A DNA stretch of 64,000 nucleotides from Haemophilus parainfluenzae (GCF_003252795.1 NZ_QEPQ01000003.1:124001-188000); one strand, 5' to 3'; shown: positions 1 to 10,967, counted from the first letter of the stretch. The notes: generated by a model not told the origin, from the sequence alone. Numbers and translations are program-made.

Positions 1-74
1 GATTAGCTTGGTTGGTACCTGCATTATGTACTTTAGTGATCTCCATACTATTAGGGAAAACCATTTCAAAATAA
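1..74 (+). CDS. C-terminal end of an unidentified membrane protein (partial)
   Basis: The reading frame beginning at base 3 stays open from the window edge and stops with TAA at 72-74. The last 23 residues are hydrophobic (LVPALCTLVISILLG) and end in a short basic tail, as in the final transmembrane helix of a transporter or other inner-membrane protein. A strong hairpin terminator follows two bases later, which supports a real gene end. The rest of the gene lies outside the window, so no family can be named. Confidence 0.5.
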   Translation, partial: LAWLVPALCTLVISILLGKTISK

Positions 75-75
75 C

Positions 76-108
76 AAAAATGCCGACAATGATTTGTCGG
101 CATTTTTT
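76..108. terminator. Rho-independent terminator, probably bidirectional
   Basis: Nine-base perfect stem (ATGCCGACA at 80-88 with TGTCGGCAT at 95-103), six-base loop, followed by T6 and preceded by an A run, so it can work for the plus-strand gene ending at 74 and for rlmB on the minus strand. An uptake signal follows at 114-122. Confidence 0.85.
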
Positions 109-139
109 ATATCAAGTGCGGTTATTTTTTCACGCGTTT

Positions 140-880
140 TTAGGCGGCTAGACGTTGTCTTACAATTTCAAATAAACATACGCCAGTCGCAACAGAAACA
201 TTCAGGGATGAAACTGATCCCGCCATTGGAATACTAATGAGTTGATCACAATGTTCACGAGTAAGGCGACGCATGCCTTCACCTTCGGCCCCCATCACCA
301 AGGCAAGAGAACCCGTAAGTTTACTTTGGTAAATGGTTTCTGTTGCTTCACCAGCTGTACCCACTACCCAAATATTATGGTTTTGTTGTAGATCTCGCAA
401 AGTACGCGCTAAGTTAGTGACGCGAATCAATGGTACAGTCTCCGCAGCACCGCAAGCCACTTTACGTGCGATAGAGGTAAGTTGAGCCGATTTATCTTTT
501 GGCACGATGACTGCACTCACACCAGCTGCATCCGCAGTACGTAAACAGGCCCCTAGGTTATGGGGATCCGTCACGCCATCAAGCACCAATAAAAGTGGAT
601 TTTGTTTACGAGTAAGAAGTTCATCCAAATCATGTTCATTTAGCTCTTTGGCTTCTTGCACACGCGCAATCACACCTTGATGCACTTCACCATTAGATTT
701 TTTATCTAATGTTTGACGGTTTACAAATTGCACCGCAATACCTAAAGCATAGAGCTCATTGAGTAAGGGTTGTAGGCGTTTATCTTCACGGCCTTTCAGC
801 ACAAAAACTTCAATTAAACGTTCAGGGCTATTTGCTAAAATGCTGTTTACAGCATGGATACCATAGATATTTTCTGACAT
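140..880 (-). CDS. rlmB: 23S rRNA (guanosine-2'-O)-methyltransferase RlmB
   Basis: RlmB is a SpoU-family (SPOUT) enzyme that 2'-O-methylates G2251 in the peptidyl-transferase loop of 23S rRNA, using S-adenosylmethionine. The 246-residue protein has the usual length. An N-terminal substrate-binding domain (about 1-80) is followed by the SpoU motifs: [20 protein letters not shown] near 100-120, MGAEGEGM near 195, and SLNVSVATG near 225, which make the trefoil knot that binds SAM. It lies directly downstream of rnr on the same strand with a 79-base gap, the same order as in Escherichia coli, so the two are probably co-transcribed. An AGAGAA ribosome site precedes the ATG. Confidence 0.95.
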   Translation of the reverse strand: MSENIYGIHAVNSILANSPERLIEVFVLKGREDKRLQPLLNELYALGIAVQFVNRQTLDKKSNGEVHQGVIARVQEAKELNEHDLDELLTRKQNPLLLVLDGVTDPHNLGACLRTADAAGVSAVIVPKDKSAQLTSIARKVACGAAETVPLIRVTNLARTLRDLQQNHNIWVVGTAGEATETIYQSKLTGSLALVMGAEGEGMRRLTREHCDQLISIPMAGSVSSLNVSVATGVCLFEIVRQRLAA

Positions 881-959
881 AGGGTTCTCTTATTTATTAT
901 TTTTTGTCATTATCCTCCCTCTTTAGCAAAGAGAGGGAAGGGGAGATTGGATAAAAATA

Positions 960-3305
960 TTATTTCTTCCGTTTTCTCGTCGGTTTCTTCGAAACATCTT
1001 TATTTTTGACCGCACTTTTACGTTTCTTTGACGCTTTAGGTGGCAGTTCCTTAAAGACTTTTTTCGCTTTTTGTTTCGCTGTTTTTCCCACTCGACGTGG
1101 TTTTCTGGCACTTTCAACTAAACTAAAATCTACCATTTTTTGTTCTAAATGAACGGCGACCACGCGAATTTTGACTTTATCGCCAAGGCGGTAGATCATA
1201 CCACTATTTTCACCGATCAAACGTTGTTTTGCCGCATCAAATTGATAGTAGTCGTTATCTAAAGTGGAAATATGGACTAATCCGTCAATGAATAAATCAT
1301 CTAAACGTACGAATAAGCCAAAGCCCGTTACAGATGAGATCACTCCGCTAAATTCAGCGCCCACGTGATCTTGCATATATTCACATTTCAGCCAATCTGC
1401 TACTTCGCGAGTGGCATCATCGGCACGGCGTTCTGTCATCGAGCAGTGATCGCCTAATAAATCCATTTCATCAAAGGAATAGTGATAGCCGCCAGTATCT
1501 GTGGTTTTACGTTTAGCGCCTTTTTCTTTCGCTAACAAATACTTAATCCCACGATGAAGGGTTAAATCCGGATAACGACGAATCGGGGAAGTAAAGTGTG
1601 CATATTCCTCTAAAGCTAAACCAAAGTGACCGATATTATCCGCATGATAAACCGCTTGGCTTAATGAGCGAAGTAACATGGTTTGAATGAGCTCGTGATC
1701 CGGACGATCTTTCACTTGCTCTAACAATTTCGCATAATCTTTTGTGGTCGGTTTCATGCCACCTTCAAGGCTTAAACCACATTCACTTAAGAATGCACGG
1801 AAAGACGTCAGTTTTTCTTCACTCGGAGCGGCATGAATGCGATAGAGTGCAGGCTCTTTATGTTTTTCCATAAAGTTTGCCGCCGCAATATTCGCGAGAA
1901 TCATGCATTCTTCAATGATTTTGTGAGCATCATTTCGCACAACAGGTTCAATGCGATCAATTCGTCCCATGGCATTGAAAATAAATTTGGTTTCAATGGT
2001 TTCAAAATCGATGGCACCACGTTGTTTACGGGCATCGAGTAACGCTTGATAGAGATGATGCAATTCTTCTAAATGTGGCACTAGCCCTTGATAACGGGAG
2101 CGAAGTTCATCATCGCCGTCTAAAACCGCCGCGACTTTCGTATAGGTTAAACGTGCATGAGAATTCATGACCGCTTCATAAAAACGATAGTCCGTGAGTT
2201 TACCTTTGGCAGAAATGTGCATTTCACACACCATACACAAGCGATCAACTTGTGGATTCAGTGAACACAATCCGTTCGATAAAATCTCCGGTAGCATTGG
2301 CACGACACGATTTGGGAAGTAAACGGAGTTACCTCGGTTATAAGCTTCAGTGTCCAATGCAGAACGTAAACGCACATAATAGCTGACATCGGCAATTGCC
2401 ACCCAAAGCTTCCAGCCTTTACCACTTTTTTCACAATATACAGCATCATCAAAATCACGTGCATCTTCGCCATCAATGGTCACCAGAGGAAGATTGCGTA
2501 AATCCACACGGCCTTTTTTTGCTTCTTCAGGCACTTCTTCAGTAAATTTTTTAACGTATTTTTCGACCGCACTTGGGAATTGGTGAGGAATGTCATGATT
2601 ACGAAGGGCGATTTCCACTTCCATCCCTTTTGCCATATTGTCACCGAGAATTTCGGTGATGATACCAACAGGTTGACTAAAGGATGCAGATCGTTCTTGC
2701 AATTCAACCACGACAACTTGTCCCATTCGGGCACCATTGCGGTGTTCATTAGGGACTAAAATATCTCGTCCGATACGGCTATCATCAGGCACCACATAGC
2801 TAAAACCATTTTCTAAGAAGAAACGGCCGACAATTTGTTTTTTACGACTTTCAAGTACACGAACAATTCGAACTTCACGACGACCACGGCGATCTAAGCC
2901 TGCAGGTTGGGCTAACACAAAATCACCATGCATTACACGTTGCATTTGGTGATTAGGAATAAAGAGATCTTCTTTTTTGCCTTCGACTTGTAAAAAGCCA
3001 TAGCCTTCGCGGTGGCCAATAACCATGCCTTTGAATAAATCTAATTTTTCAGGCAAGGCATAGCGTTTACGTTTAGTGAAAACTAATTGTCCATCATTTT
3101 CCATGGCGCGTAAGCGGCGGCGCATGGCTTCTTGTTGTTCATCACTTTTAATTGAAAGTGCGGTCAGAATTTCTTCCCGACTCATCGGGGCATTATTTTC
3201 ACGGATAATTTGCAGAATGTAGTCTCTGCTTGGGATCGGATTACCATATTTGGCTAATTCTTTTTGATAATTCGGATCCGCTTTTTTAAAAGATTTTTTG
3301 GTCAT
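960..3305 (-). CDS. rnr: Ribonuclease R (3'-5' exoribonuclease)
   Basis: RNase R degrades structured RNA processively from the 3' end and acts in RNA quality control and in cold or stationary phase. The 781 residues show the expected order: an N-terminal helix-turn-helix, cold-shock domains ([17 protein letters not shown] near 95), the RNB catalytic domain with the acidic cluster [13 protein letters not shown] near 275-290, an S1 domain ([19 protein letters not shown] near 645), and a Lys/Arg-rich tail from about 730. The basic tail is typical of RNase R and is absent from RNase II. It heads the rnr-rlmB pair. An internal uptake signal occurs at 3156-3164 and others at 1009-1017 and 2566-2574. 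Confidence 0.96.
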   Translation of the reverse strand: MTKKSFKKADPNYQKELAKYGNPIPSRDYILQIIRENNAPMSREEILTALSIKSDEQQEAMRRRLRAMENDGQLVFTKRKRYALPEKLDLFKGMVIGHREGYGFLQVEGKKEDLFIPNHQMQRVMHGDFVLAQPAGLDRRGRREVRIVRVLESRKKQIVGRFFLENGFSYVVPDDSRIGRDILVPNEHRNGARMGQVVVVELQERSASFSQPVGIITEILGDNMAKGMEVEIALRNHDIPHQFPSAVEKYVKKFTEEVPEEAKKGRVDLRNLPLVTIDGEDARDFDDAVYCEKSGKGWKLWVAIADVSYYVRLRSALDTEAYNRGNSVYFPNRVVPMLPEILSNGLCSLNPQVDRLCMVCEMHISAKGKLTDYRFYEAVMNSHARLTYTKVAAVLDGDDELRSRYQGLVPHLEELHHLYQALLDARKQRGAIDFETIETKFIFNAMGRIDRIEPVVRNDAHKIIEECMILANIAAANFMEKHKEPALYRIHAAPSEEKLTSFRAFLSECGLSLEGGMKPTTKDYAKLLEQVKDRPDHELIQTMLLRSLSQAVYHADNIGHFGLALEEYAHFTSPIRRYPDLTLHRGIKYLLAKEKGAKRKTTDTGGYHYSFDEMDLLGDHCSMTERRADDATREVADWLKCEYMQDHVGAEFSGVISSVTGFGLFVRLDDLFIDGLVHISTLDNDYYQFDAAKQRLIGENSGMIYRLGDKVKIRVVAVHLEQKMVDFSLVESARKPRRVGKTAKQKAKKVFKELPPKASKKRKSAVKNKDVSKKPTRKRKK

Positions 3306-3414
3306 TTATTGTTTATTTTATGATTAATTTTTAAGTTGTGGGGTAGTTTACAGGTTAAAGGGGGGAATGCAAGCTTGTTATCAGGCGTTTGTGGCAGGAC
3401 GGTTTACGGCAAAC

Positions 3415-3441
3415 AAAAACCGCACCAAAGTGCGGTTTTAT
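3415..3441. terminator. Uptake-signal-type terminator after rpsT
   Basis: Stem AAAACCGCAC (3416-3425) with GTGCGGTTTT (3430-3439) and a four-base loop. One arm is an exact uptake signal. Read on the minus strand the T run follows the hairpin, so it ends rpsT. Confidence 0.75.
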
Positions 3442-3465
3442 TTTTAAGCTGTTTTAATGCTTTAA

Positions 3466-3729
3466 TTACGCTAATTTTTTGATTTGAGCAGCTAATTTAG
3501 CTTTGTGGTTTGCTGCTTTGTTAGCGTGGATTAAGCCTTTAGAAGCCATACGGTCAACAACTTTTTGCATTTCAACGAATGCTGCTTCAGCTGCTGCTTT
3601 TTCACCTGCTACTACTTGAGCATATACTTTTTTGATGTAAGTACGCATCATAGAGCGTTGGCTTGCGTTGTGTTGGCGGCGTTTTTCAGATTGAACCGCG
3701 CGTTTTTTTGCTGACTTGATATTAGCCAA
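3466..3729 (-). CDS. rpsT: 30S ribosomal protein S20
   Basis: S20 is a primary 16S rRNA-binding protein of the small subunit. The frame can be read from a TTG at 3735, but the second TTG at 3727-3729 gives the canonical start [11 protein letters not shown] and an 87-residue protein, the length in E. coli. A good AGGAG at 3737-3741 lies seven bases before this second TTG, while only one base separates it from the first. A UUG start is also known for E. coli rpsT, where it is part of translational self-control. The protein is very rich in Lys, Arg and Ala as expected. Confidence 0.95.
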   Translation of the reverse strand: MANIKSAKKRAVQSEKRRQHNASQRSMMRTYIKKVYAQVVAGEKAAAEAAFVEMQKVVDRMASKGLIHANKAANHKAKLAAQIKKLA

Positions 3730-3995
3730 GGTCAAACTCCTAAAATTTCTGTTAGATGATTATGACAAAATAAGGGCGTAGAATATGCCGATTTTTTATA
3801 CTTTTGTCAATGAATAATTTGTGTTGATTTCGGTGAGACACAACCGAAAGTAAGCATCGTTATTAAAAAAAAGCGCTTTCTATTGGCTCACACAAACGAT
3901 GTGGGCAGGATTTTATCAGTTTTTTTCGTTGGAATATAGCGTAAAAACAAAAATTCTATACAATTAAGGCAAATTTTTTTGAAGAGACCCCTATT

Positions 3996-5570
3996 TTGAG
4001 TAAACGACTTTTAAAATCCGGCATTATCGTGAGTGGGATGACATTAGTGTCCCGTGTGTTAGGTTTAGTCCGCGATGTGGTGATTGCCCATTTGATCGGT
4101 GCAGGCGCAGCGGCAGATGTGTTTTTATTCGCTAACCGTATCCCAAACTTTTTACGTCGTTTATTTGCGGAAGGGGCATTTTCTCAGGCTTTCGTCCCTG
4201 TGTTAGCCGAATATCAAAAATCGGGCGATCTTTCTAAAACGCGAGAATTTATCGGAAAAGTATCGGGTACGCTAGGCGGATTAGTCAGTATTGTTACTTT
4301 GCTTGCCATGGTGGGCTCACCTGTTGTTGCGGCGATCTTTGGTATGGGCTGGTTTACCGATTGGCTAAATGACGGACCTGATGCGCACAAATTTGAACAA
4401 GCGTCTTTACTCTTAAAAATTACGTTTCCTTATTTATGGTTTGTCACCTTTGTGGCACTTTCCGGCGCGATTTTAAATACGATAGGTAAATTCGGTGTGA
4501 TGTCGTTCTCGCCTGTTTTACTTAATATTGCGATGATTGCGACCGCACTTTTCCTCGCACCAAGATTAGATAATCCTGATCTTGCCCTTGCTATCGGGAT
4601 CTTCTTAGGCGGTTTATTACAATTTTTATTCCAAATCCCTTTCTTGAAAAAAGCCGGCTTGCTCGTAAAACCAAAATGGGCATGGCATGATGAAGGGGTA
4701 GCCAAAATTCGTCGATTGATGATTCCTGCCTTGTTCGGGGTTTCCGTCAGTCAAATCAACTTGCTACTTGATACGGTCATTGCCAGTTTCTTAATGACGG
4801 GATCTATTAGTTGGCTTTATTATTCTGATCGTCTATTAGAGTTTCCACTTGGTCTATTTGGTATCGCCATTTCCACCGTGATTTTACCAACACTGGCTCG
4901 CCATCATGTGAATCGAGAAGATAATTCTTCCCAAAGCGCAGTGGATTTTCGTAACACCATGGATTGGGGCGTGCGAATGATTTTATTACTCGGTGTGCCG
5001 GCTGCAATTGGTATTGCCGTGTTAGCGCAACCAATGTTATTGGTGTTATTTATGCGTGGCAGTTTTACCTTAACAGATGTGCACGCAGCCTCTTATTCTT
5101 TATGGGCATTCAATGCCGGTTTACTTAGCTTTATGCTGATTAAGATCCTGGCTAACGGCTATTACGCACGCCAAGACACCAAAACCCCCGTGAAAATCGG
5201 GATCATCGCCATGGTGAGCAATATGGGCTTTAACGTATTGGCGATTCCATTTAGTTATGTGGGCTTAGCGATAGCTTCTGCGATGTCAGCAACCTTAAAT
5301 GCTTATTTGCTTTATCGTGGTTTAGCTAAAGAAGATGTATACCATTTTTCACGTAAAAGTGCGGTCTTTTTTCTGAAAGTTTTAGGTGCAGCCTTAGCCA
5401 TGGGCGGTTTGGTTTGGTATAACTGCCCACCGATTCAAGAATGGGCATCCATGACATTTTTAATGCGTATCTATTGGTTGGTTTGGTTAATTGGACTGGC
5501 TGCGGTCGTTTATTTAGGCGTATTGGTGCTCTTGGGTGTTCGTAAACACCATTTACTGACAAAACATTAA
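3996..5570 (+). CDS. murJ: Lipid II flippase MurJ (MviN)
   Basis: MurJ flips the peptidoglycan precursor lipid II across the inner membrane and is essential for wall synthesis. The 524-residue protein is hydrophobic throughout, consistent with 14 membrane helices, and starts with the family pattern SGMTLVSRVLGLVRDVVIA; the conserved Arg-rich stretch NRIPNFLRRLFAEGAFSQAF is near 45-65. The start is a TTG at 3996, chosen because the N-terminus matches family members and a GAAGAGA sequence lies upstream. It is divergent from rpsT across 266 bases and is followed after 50 bases by ribF. Uptake signals lie inside at 4542-4550 and 5357-5365. Confidence 0.95.
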   Translation: MSKRLLKSGIIVSGMTLVSRVLGLVRDVVIAHLIGAGAAADVFLFANRIPNFLRRLFAEGAFSQAFVPVLAEYQKSGDLSKTREFIGKVSGTLGGLVSIVTLLAMVGSPVVAAIFGMGWFTDWLNDGPDAHKFEQASLLLKITFPYLWFVTFVALSGAILNTIGKFGVMSFSPVLLNIAMIATALFLAPRLDNPDLALAIGIFLGGLLQFLFQIPFLKKAGLLVKPKWAWHDEGVAKIRRLMIPALFGVSVSQINLLLDTVIASFLMTGSISWLYYSDRLLEFPLGLFGIAISTVILPTLARHHVNREDNSSQSAVDFRNTMDWGVRMILLLGVPAAIGIAVLAQPMLLVLFMRGSFTLTDVHAASYSLWAFNAGLLSFMLIKILANGYYARQDTKTPVKIGIIAMVSNMGFNVLAIPFSYVGLAIASAMSATLNAYLLYRGLAKEDVYHFSRKSAVFFLKVLGAALAMGGLVWYNCPPIQEWASMTFLMRIYWLVWLIGLAAVVYLGVLVLLGVRKHHLLTKH

Positions 5571-5620
5571 GTTACCGCTATAATGCACCGATTATTTTTC
5601 GTTTTTTGGAATAAGATGTA

Positions 5621-6547
5621 ATGCAATTAATTCGTGGGCTTCATAATTCACAGCCATATTTGTCAGGGTGCGCATTAACCATTGGCAATTTTGATGGGGT
5701 GCATTTGGGGCATCAGGCGATTTTGCGTCATCTTCGTCAGAAAGCGAATGCGCTAAATTTACCCATGGCGGTGATGCTTTTCGAACCGCAACCGCGCGAA
5801 TATTTTATGGGTGACAAAGCCCCTGCGCGCTTAATGCGGTTAAGAGATAAATTACATTATTTAGCTCAGGCTGGTGTGGATGTGGTGATCGTCGCGAAAT
5901 TTGACCGCACTTTTGCTGATCTTCCTGCAGAACAATTTATTGAAGATTGGCTTGTTCGCAAATTAAATGTGAAATTTCTCAGTATTGGCGATGATTTCAA
6001 ATTTGGTGCGAAACGTTTAGGCAATTTTGCGATGTTGCAAGAAGCCGGAAAGCAGTTTGGTTTTGAAGTTGAAGACAGTCGCACCTTCTGTTTAGATGAG
6101 TTACGTATTAGTAGCACCGCTATCCGTGAAGCGTTGGCTAAAGATGATTTACAGCATGCGCAAAATTTACTCGGCAAGCCTTATCGTATTTTTGGTCGAG
6201 TGATCCATGGCAATAAATTAGGCCGAACCATTGGTTTTCCTACCGCGAATGTTCTCTTACATCGCCAAGTGAATCCTGTAAAAGGGGTTTATGCGGTGAA
6301 AGTGCGGTTAAAATCAGGCGAGATTTTTAATGGTGTCGCCAACATGGGAAAACGCCCAACTATTAACGGTACGATACAATTATTAGAAGTCCATTTGTTT
6401 GATTTTTCTGAGAATATTTATGGACAAATGGTCGAAGTGGAATTCTGCCATAAGATTCGAGATGAGATAAAGTTTCCGTCTTTTGAGGCGTTAAAAGCTC
6501 AAATTGAACAAGACGTAAAAACAGCGAAAGCATTTTTTGCAAAATAG
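5621..6547 (+). CDS. ribF: Bifunctional riboflavin kinase / FAD synthetase RibF
   Basis: RibF phosphorylates riboflavin to FMN and then adenylylates FMN to FAD. The N-terminal nucleotidyltransferase domain carries TIGNFDGVHLGHQAIL near 21-37 and the ISSTAIREAL motif near 165. The C-terminal flavokinase domain begins near 185 with GRTIGFPTANV and NGVANMGKRPT near 245. The length, 308 residues, is typical. It lies 32 bases upstream of ileS, an association found widely in gammaproteobacteria. Uptake signals are embedded at 5904-5912 and 6300-6308. No FMN riboswitch is visible in the 50 bases before it. Confidence 0.96.
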   Translation: MQLIRGLHNSQPYLSGCALTIGNFDGVHLGHQAILRHLRQKANALNLPMAVMLFEPQPREYFMGDKAPARLMRLRDKLHYLAQAGVDVVIVAKFDRTFADLPAEQFIEDWLVRKLNVKFLSIGDDFKFGAKRLGNFAMLQEAGKQFGFEVEDSRTFCLDELRISSTAIREALAKDDLQHAQNLLGKPYRIFGRVIHGNKLGRTIGFPTANVLLHRQVNPVKGVYAVKVRLKSGEIFNGVANMGKRPTINGTIQLLEVHLFDFSENIYGQMVEVEFCHKIRDEIKFPSFEALKAQIEQDVKTAKAFFAK

Positions 6548-6579
6548 AATTAGATTGAAATATAAAATTGGAAAATAAC

Positions 6580-9405
6580 ATGACAGTTGATTACAAAAAC
6601 ACGTTAAATTTACCTGAAACAGGTTTCCCAATGCGTGGCGATTTAGCCAAACGCGAACCTGTAATGTTAAAAAATTGGTATGACAAACAGTTGTATCAAA
6701 AAATCCGCCAAGCGACGAAAGGTAAAAAATCCTTTATTTTGCATGATGGCCCTCCATATGCGAACGGTAACATCCATATCGGTCATGCCGTGAATAAAAT
6801 TCTGAAAGATATTATTATTAAATCTAAAACGGCATTAGGTTTTGATTCACCTTATATCCCGGGTTGGGACTGTCATGGTTTACCAATTGAATTAAAAGTA
6901 GAAGGTTTGGTGGGTAAACCAAACGAGAAAGTGACCGCAGCTGAATTCCGCCAAAAATGCCGTGAATACGCCGCAGAGCAAGTAGAAGGTCAGAAAAAAG
7001 ACTTTATCCGTTTAGGCGTGTTAGGCGATTGGGATAATCCTTATTTAACCATGAACTTCAACACCGAAGCAAACATCATTCGTACACTCGGTAAAGTGAT
7101 TGCGAATGGTCATTTATACAAAGGTTCAAAACCGGTGCACTGGTGTTTGGATTGTGGCTCTTCTTTAGCGGAAGCGGAAGTGGAATACGAAGACAAAGTT
7201 TCTCCGTCTATCTATGTGCGTTTCCCTGCAGTAAGTGCGGTTGAAATTGAAGAGAAATTTAATGCAGTAGGCAAAGGCCATGGCAAATTATCTGCGGTGA
7301 TTTGGACAACTACACCTTGGACAATGCCATCTAACCGTGCGATTGCAGTAAATGCAGACTTAGAATACAACTTAGTACAACTTGGCGATGAGCGTGTGAT
7401 TTTAGCTGCTGAATTAGTGGAGTCTGTAGCGAAAGCGGTGGGTGTAGAACAGGTCGAAGTTTTAGGCTCAGTAAAAGGTCAAGCACTTGAGTTAGTACGC
7501 TTTAACCATCCATTCTATGATTTCACTGTGCCAGTGATTCTGGGCGATCACGTTACCACTGATGGCGGTACAGGTTTAGTTCACACAGCACCAGACCACG
7601 GTTTAGACGACTTTATTGTAGGACAAAAATATAATTTACCGATGGCGGGTCTTGTATCGAATGACGGTAAATTTATTTCAACGACTGAATTCTTCGCAGG
7701 CAAAGGTGTATTTGAAGCCAATCCATTGGTTGTTGAAAAATTACAAGAAGTGGGCAACTTATTAAAAGTTGAGAAAATCAAACACAGTTATCCACATTGC
7801 TGGCGTCACAAAACTCCGATTATTTTCCGTGCGACACCGCAATGGTTTATCGGTATGGAAACACAAGGCTTACGTCAACATGCTCTAGGCGAAATCAAAC
7901 AAGTTCGTTGGATTCCAGATTGGGGTCAAGCTCGTATCGAAAAAATGGTTGAAAACCGCCCAGACTGGTGTATTTCCCGTCAACGTACTTGGGGCGTGCC
8001 GATGACCTTATTCGTGCACAAAGAAACCGAAGAGCTTCATCCGCGTACTTTAGAGTTACTTGAAGAAGTAGCTAAACGTGTAGAAAAAGCCGGTATTCAA
8101 GCATGGTGGGATTTAGACGAAAAAGAATTATTAGGTGCAGATGCAGAAACCTATCGCAAAGTGCCTGATACCCTTGACGTATGGTTTGACTCAGGATCAA
8201 CCTATTCTTCTGTTGTGGCGAATCGTCCGGAATTTAACGGTCAAGATATCGATATGTATTTAGAAGGTTCTGACCAACACCGTGGTTGGTTTATGTCTTC
8301 TTTAATGCTTTCTACGGCGACAGACAGCAAAGCACCATACAAACAAGTCTTAACCCATGGTTTCACCGTGGATGGTCAAGGCCGTAAGATGTCAAAATCT
8401 ATCGGTAACATCGTGACTCCACAAGAAGTCATGGATAAATTCGGTGGTGATATTTTACGTTTATGGGTTGCGTCTACCGACTATACCGGTGAAATGACCG
8501 TTTCTGATGAGATCTTAAAACGTGCAGCAGATAGCTATCGTCGTATTCGTAACACTGCGCGTTTCTTATTAGCAAACTTAAACGGTTTTGATCCGCAACG
8601 TGATGCGGTTAAACCGGAAGACATGATTAGCTTAGATCGTTGGGCGGTAGCTTGTGCCTTAGATGCACAAAAAGAAATTAAAGACGCGTACGATAACTAT
8701 CAATTCCATACTGTGGTACAACGTTTAATGCGTTTCTGTTCTGTGGAAATGGGCTCATTCTACCTTGATATTATCAAAGACCGTCAATACACCACCAAAG
8801 CAGACAGCCTTGCGCGTCGTAGCTGCCAAACAGCGTTATGGCATATTGCGGAAGCATTGGTTCGTTGGATGGCACCAATCTTGTCATTCACGGCAGATGA
8901 AATTTGGGGCTACTTGCCACAAACCGTGACGCCACGTGCTGAATTCGTCTTCACTGAAGAATTCTACGAAGGCTTATTTGGTTTAGGCGAGAATGAAAAA
9001 TTAGATGATGCTTACTGGCAACAACTGATTAAAGTTCGTTCTGAAGTGAACCGTGTATTAGAAATCGCCCGTAACGACAAAGTGATCGGTGGTGGTTTAG
9101 AAGCAGAAGTAACGGTTTATGCGAACGATGAATATCGTGCATTGTTAGAACAATTAGGTAATGAATTACGTTTCGTGTTAATTACCTCAAAAGCAGAAGT
9201 GAAAGTATTAGCTGACAAACCAGCAGATATAGCTGCTGGCGAGTTAGAGGGAATTGCCGTAAGCGTAGTACGTTCTAACGGTGAAAAATGCCCACGTTGT
9301 TGGCATTATTCTGATAAAATCGGTGTGAACCCTGAACATCCTACACTTTGTCCACGTTGTGTGGAAAACGTAGCGGGTAACGGCGAAGTACGTCAGTTTG
9401 CGTAG
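6580..9405 (+). CDS. ileS: Isoleucyl-tRNA synthetase
   Basis: Class I aminoacyl-tRNA synthetase that charges tRNA-Ile and edits valine. I place the start at the ATG at 6580 ([20 protein letters not shown]), the usual N-terminus, although a TTG twelve bases upstream is in frame; this gives 941 residues. The HIGH motif appears as [13 protein letters not shown] near 58-70, the KMSKS motif as [10 protein letters not shown] near 605, the CP1 editing domain lies between them ([15 protein letters not shown]), and a C-terminal zinc finger has two CPRC pairs near 900-925. It is preceded by ribF. The lspA and ispH genes that often follow it elsewhere are at 29.8 kb here. Confidence 0.97.
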   Translation: MTVDYKNTLNLPETGFPMRGDLAKREPVMLKNWYDKQLYQKIRQATKGKKSFILHDGPPYANGNIHIGHAVNKILKDIIIKSKTALGFDSPYIPGWDCHGLPIELKVEGLVGKPNEKVTAAEFRQKCREYAAEQVEGQKKDFIRLGVLGDWDNPYLTMNFNTEANIIRTLGKVIANGHLYKGSKPVHWCLDCGSSLAEAEVEYEDKVSPSIYVRFPAVSAVEIEEKFNAVGKGHGKLSAVIWTTTPWTMPSNRAIAVNADLEYNLVQLGDERVILAAELVESVAKAVGVEQVEVLGSVKGQALELVRFNHPFYDFTVPVILGDHVTTDGGTGLVHTAPDHGLDDFIVGQKYNLPMAGLVSNDGKFISTTEFFAGKGVFEANPLVVEKLQEVGNLLKVEKIKHSYPHCWRHKTPIIFRATPQWFIGMETQGLRQHALGEIKQVRWIPDWGQARIEKMVENRPDWCISRQRTWGVPMTLFVHKETEELHPRTLELLEEVAKRVEKAGIQAWWDLDEKELLGADAETYRKVPDTLDVWFDSGSTYSSVVANRPEFNGQDIDMYLEGSDQHRGWFMSSLMLSTATDSKAPYKQVLTHGFTVDGQGRKMSKSIGNIVTPQEVMDKFGGDILRLWVASTDYTGEMTVSDEILKRAADSYRRIRNTARFLLANLNGFDPQRDAVKPEDMISLDRWAVACALDAQKEIKDAYDNYQFHTVVQRLMRFCSVEMGSFYLDIIKDRQYTTKADSLARRSCQTALWHIAEALVRWMAPILSFTADEIWGYLPQTVTPRAEFVFTEEFYEGLFGLGENEKLDDAYWQQLIKVRSEVNRVLEIARNDKVIGGGLEAEVTVYANDEYRALLEQLGNELRFVLITSKAEVKVLADKPADIAAGELEGIAVSVVRSNGEKCPRCWHYSDKIGVNPEHPTLCPRCVENVAGNGEVRQFA

Positions 9406-9422
9406 CTTAACATCATAAAGAG

Positions 9423-9455
9423 AAAGTGCGGTCAATTTTGACCGCACTTTTTTTT
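9423..9455. terminator. Paired uptake-signal terminator after ileS
   Basis: AAAGTGCGGTCAA and TTGACCGCACTTT form a 13-base perfect stem with a short loop and a long T run (9448-9455). Both arms contain an exact uptake signal. Confidence 0.9.
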
Positions 9456-9470
9456 GCTGAAATGCACAGA

Positions 9471-9500
9471 AATAAAAAAGGCTGACATGAATCAGCCTTA
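9471..9500 (-). terminator. Terminator of the YpfJ-like gene
   Basis: Stem AAGGCTGA (9478-9485) with TCAGCCTT (9492-9499). On the minus strand the hairpin is followed by a T-rich run, placing it just after the protease gene that ends at 9507. Confidence 0.75.
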
Positions 9501-9506
9501 AAGATC

Positions 9507-10343
9507 TTATTGGTTAAAGGTATTACATACAGAAGGGTTAGCGCTTTGTAAGCCTTTTCTGAACCATTCTAGACGCTGTGCAGATGTACCGTGAGTGAAA
9601 CTATCCGGTACCACATAACCTTGGCTACGTTTTTGTAAACGGTCATCGCCCACAGCTTCTGCCGCATTAAACGCTTTTTCTTCATCACCGCGTTCAAATA
9701 AACCACTTTTCACCGCTTGGCTCGCCCAAACACCGGCGAAACAGTCAGCCTGAAGTTCTAATTGAACGGAAAGTTGATTCGCCGTTTTACGATCGCTGCT
9801 TTGTTGTGCGCGATTCACTTGCGGCAGAATACCGAGCATATTTTGCACGTGGTGACCAACTTCGTGTGCAATCACATAAGCAAAGGCTGAATCGCCTGCT
9901 GCACCTAGTTTATTTTTCATTTCATTATAGAATGATAAATCAAGGTAAACTTTGCGATCGCTTGGGCAGTAGAATGGACCCATTGCAGATTGACCCGTAC
10001 CACAAGCAGTTGGGGTCACACCATTGTAAAGTACCATGGTTGGCTCGCTATAGGTTTTACCCATTTGTCTAAAATATTGCCCCCAAACGGTTTCAGTATC
10101 CGCTAATACAACTTTAGAAAGACTCGCAAGCTGCTGTTCTTCTTGGGTTTCTAATTGTTGAGAGCTTTGTCCTGAAAAATCAGGCGTACCTACTAAGCCT
10201 GAAAGATCCACGCCATAATAAGCGCCGACTAAAAGAATGATAATACCGAGAACACCGGTGCCTTTTCCGCCACCGAAGTTACCGCCGCCAGAGCCACGTC
10301 TATCTTCAATATTTGAGCTTTCTCTACGACCTTCCCAACGCAT
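9507..10343 (-). CDS. ypfJ: YpfJ-type neutral zinc metallopeptidase, membrane anchored
   Basis: The protein belongs to the putative neutral zinc metallopeptidase family (YpfJ). The HEVGHHV zinc-binding motif is near residue 160, and a second acidic metal-ligand region LELQADCFAGVWA lies near 195. The N-terminus is Arg/Gly-rich (GSGGGNFGGGKGTG) and is followed by one hydrophobic segment (GVLGIIILLVGAYYGV, about 30-45), so the catalytic part probably lies outside the cytoplasmic membrane. Cysteines near 113 and 125 could form a disulphide. The substrate of this family is not known. It is a single gene with its own terminator, divergent from the Kbp-like gene. Confidence 0.85.
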   Translation of the reverse strand: MRWEGRRESSNIEDRRGSGGGNFGGGKGTGVLGIIILLVGAYYGVDLSGLVGTPDFSGQSSQQLETQEEQQLASLSKVVLADTETVWGQYFRQMGKTYSEPTMVLYNGVTPTACGTGQSAMGPFYCPSDRKVYLDLSFYNEMKNKLGAAGDSAFAYVIAHEVGHHVQNMLGILPQVNRAQQSSDRKTANQLSVQLELQADCFAGVWASQAVKSGLFERGDEEKAFNAAEAVGDDRLQKRSQGYVVPDSFTHGTSAQRLEWFRKGLQSANPSVCNTFNQ

Positions 10344-10520
10344 AATTTGTCCTTTCTGAGTGAGTAAATTAAAAATCGGCGTATTCTATCAAAGTGCGGT
10401 CAATTTTAGATCAGTTTTCTTGAAATATTTACATAGCTTTACACTCTGTTTTATAGACTTCTTAAGGGAATTTCAGTATCGTAATACTCCCTTAAACAAA
10501 CATACAAAAGGAACTTTAAA

Positions 10521-10961
10521 ATGGGTTTATTTGATTTTGTCAGTGACATTGGTAAGAAAGTTTTCTCTAAAGAAGAAGATGCATCTAAAGCAGTGACTCA
10601 ACACATCGCTGAAGATAATCCAGGCGTGGAAAACTTATCTGTTACCGTTGAAAATGGTGTAGCAAATATCCAAGGTGTGGCAGCAAACGCGGCTGCATTA
10701 GAAAAAGCAGTATTAATGGCGGGTAATATTCAAGGTATCCGTTCAGTGACTAGCGATGCAAGCATCAATAGCGGTGAAACCTTAGGCAGTGATGAAACAT
10801 TCTATGTAATCCAAAAAGGTGACACCTTGTGGAAAATCGCTGAGAAAGCTTATGGAAATGGTGCAAAATATACCGCTATCGTTGAAGCAAACAAAGAAGT
10901 GATTAAAGACGCGGATAAGATTTTCCCAGGTCAAAAAATTCGTTTACCGAAAGGTTTATAA
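10521..10961 (+). CDS. kbp: BON and LysM domain protein, Kbp (YgaU) homologue
   Basis: In E. coli the homologue Kbp/YgaU is a cytoplasmic potassium-binding protein. Here 146 residues contain a BON domain (about 25-90, with NLSVTVENGVANIQGVA) and a C-terminal LysM domain (about 95-145, TFYVIQKGDTLWKIAEKAYG and PGQKIRLPKGL). There is no signal peptide, matching the E. coli protein. The start ATG has an AAAGGAAC ribosome site. It is monocistronic: an uptake-signal terminator follows at 10968-11001. The potassium role is transferred from the family and is not shown by this sequence. Confidence 0.85.
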   Translation: MGLFDFVSDIGKKVFSKEEDASKAVTQHIAEDNPGVENLSVTVENGVANIQGVAANAAALEKAVLMAGNIQGIRSVTSDASINSGETLGSDETFYVIQKGDTLWKIAEKAYGNGAKYTAIVEANKEVIKDADKIFPGQKIRLPKGL

Positions 10962-10967
10962 TTCGAT

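Noticed and set aside
913-940. Hairpin CCTCCCTCTTT / AAAGAGAGGG between rnr and rlmB
   Set aside because: The stem needs a bulge and there is no clear T run on the minus strand, so it is not listed as a terminator.
923-1117. Basic open frame overlapping the 3' end of rnr
   Set aside because: It is an out-of-frame image of the Lys/Arg-rich tail of RNase R with no ribosome site of its own.
10360-10596. Frame across the kbp start region
   Set aside because: It covers the promoter and the kbp 5' end in another frame; no family resemblance and the BON-LysM frame is clearly coding.
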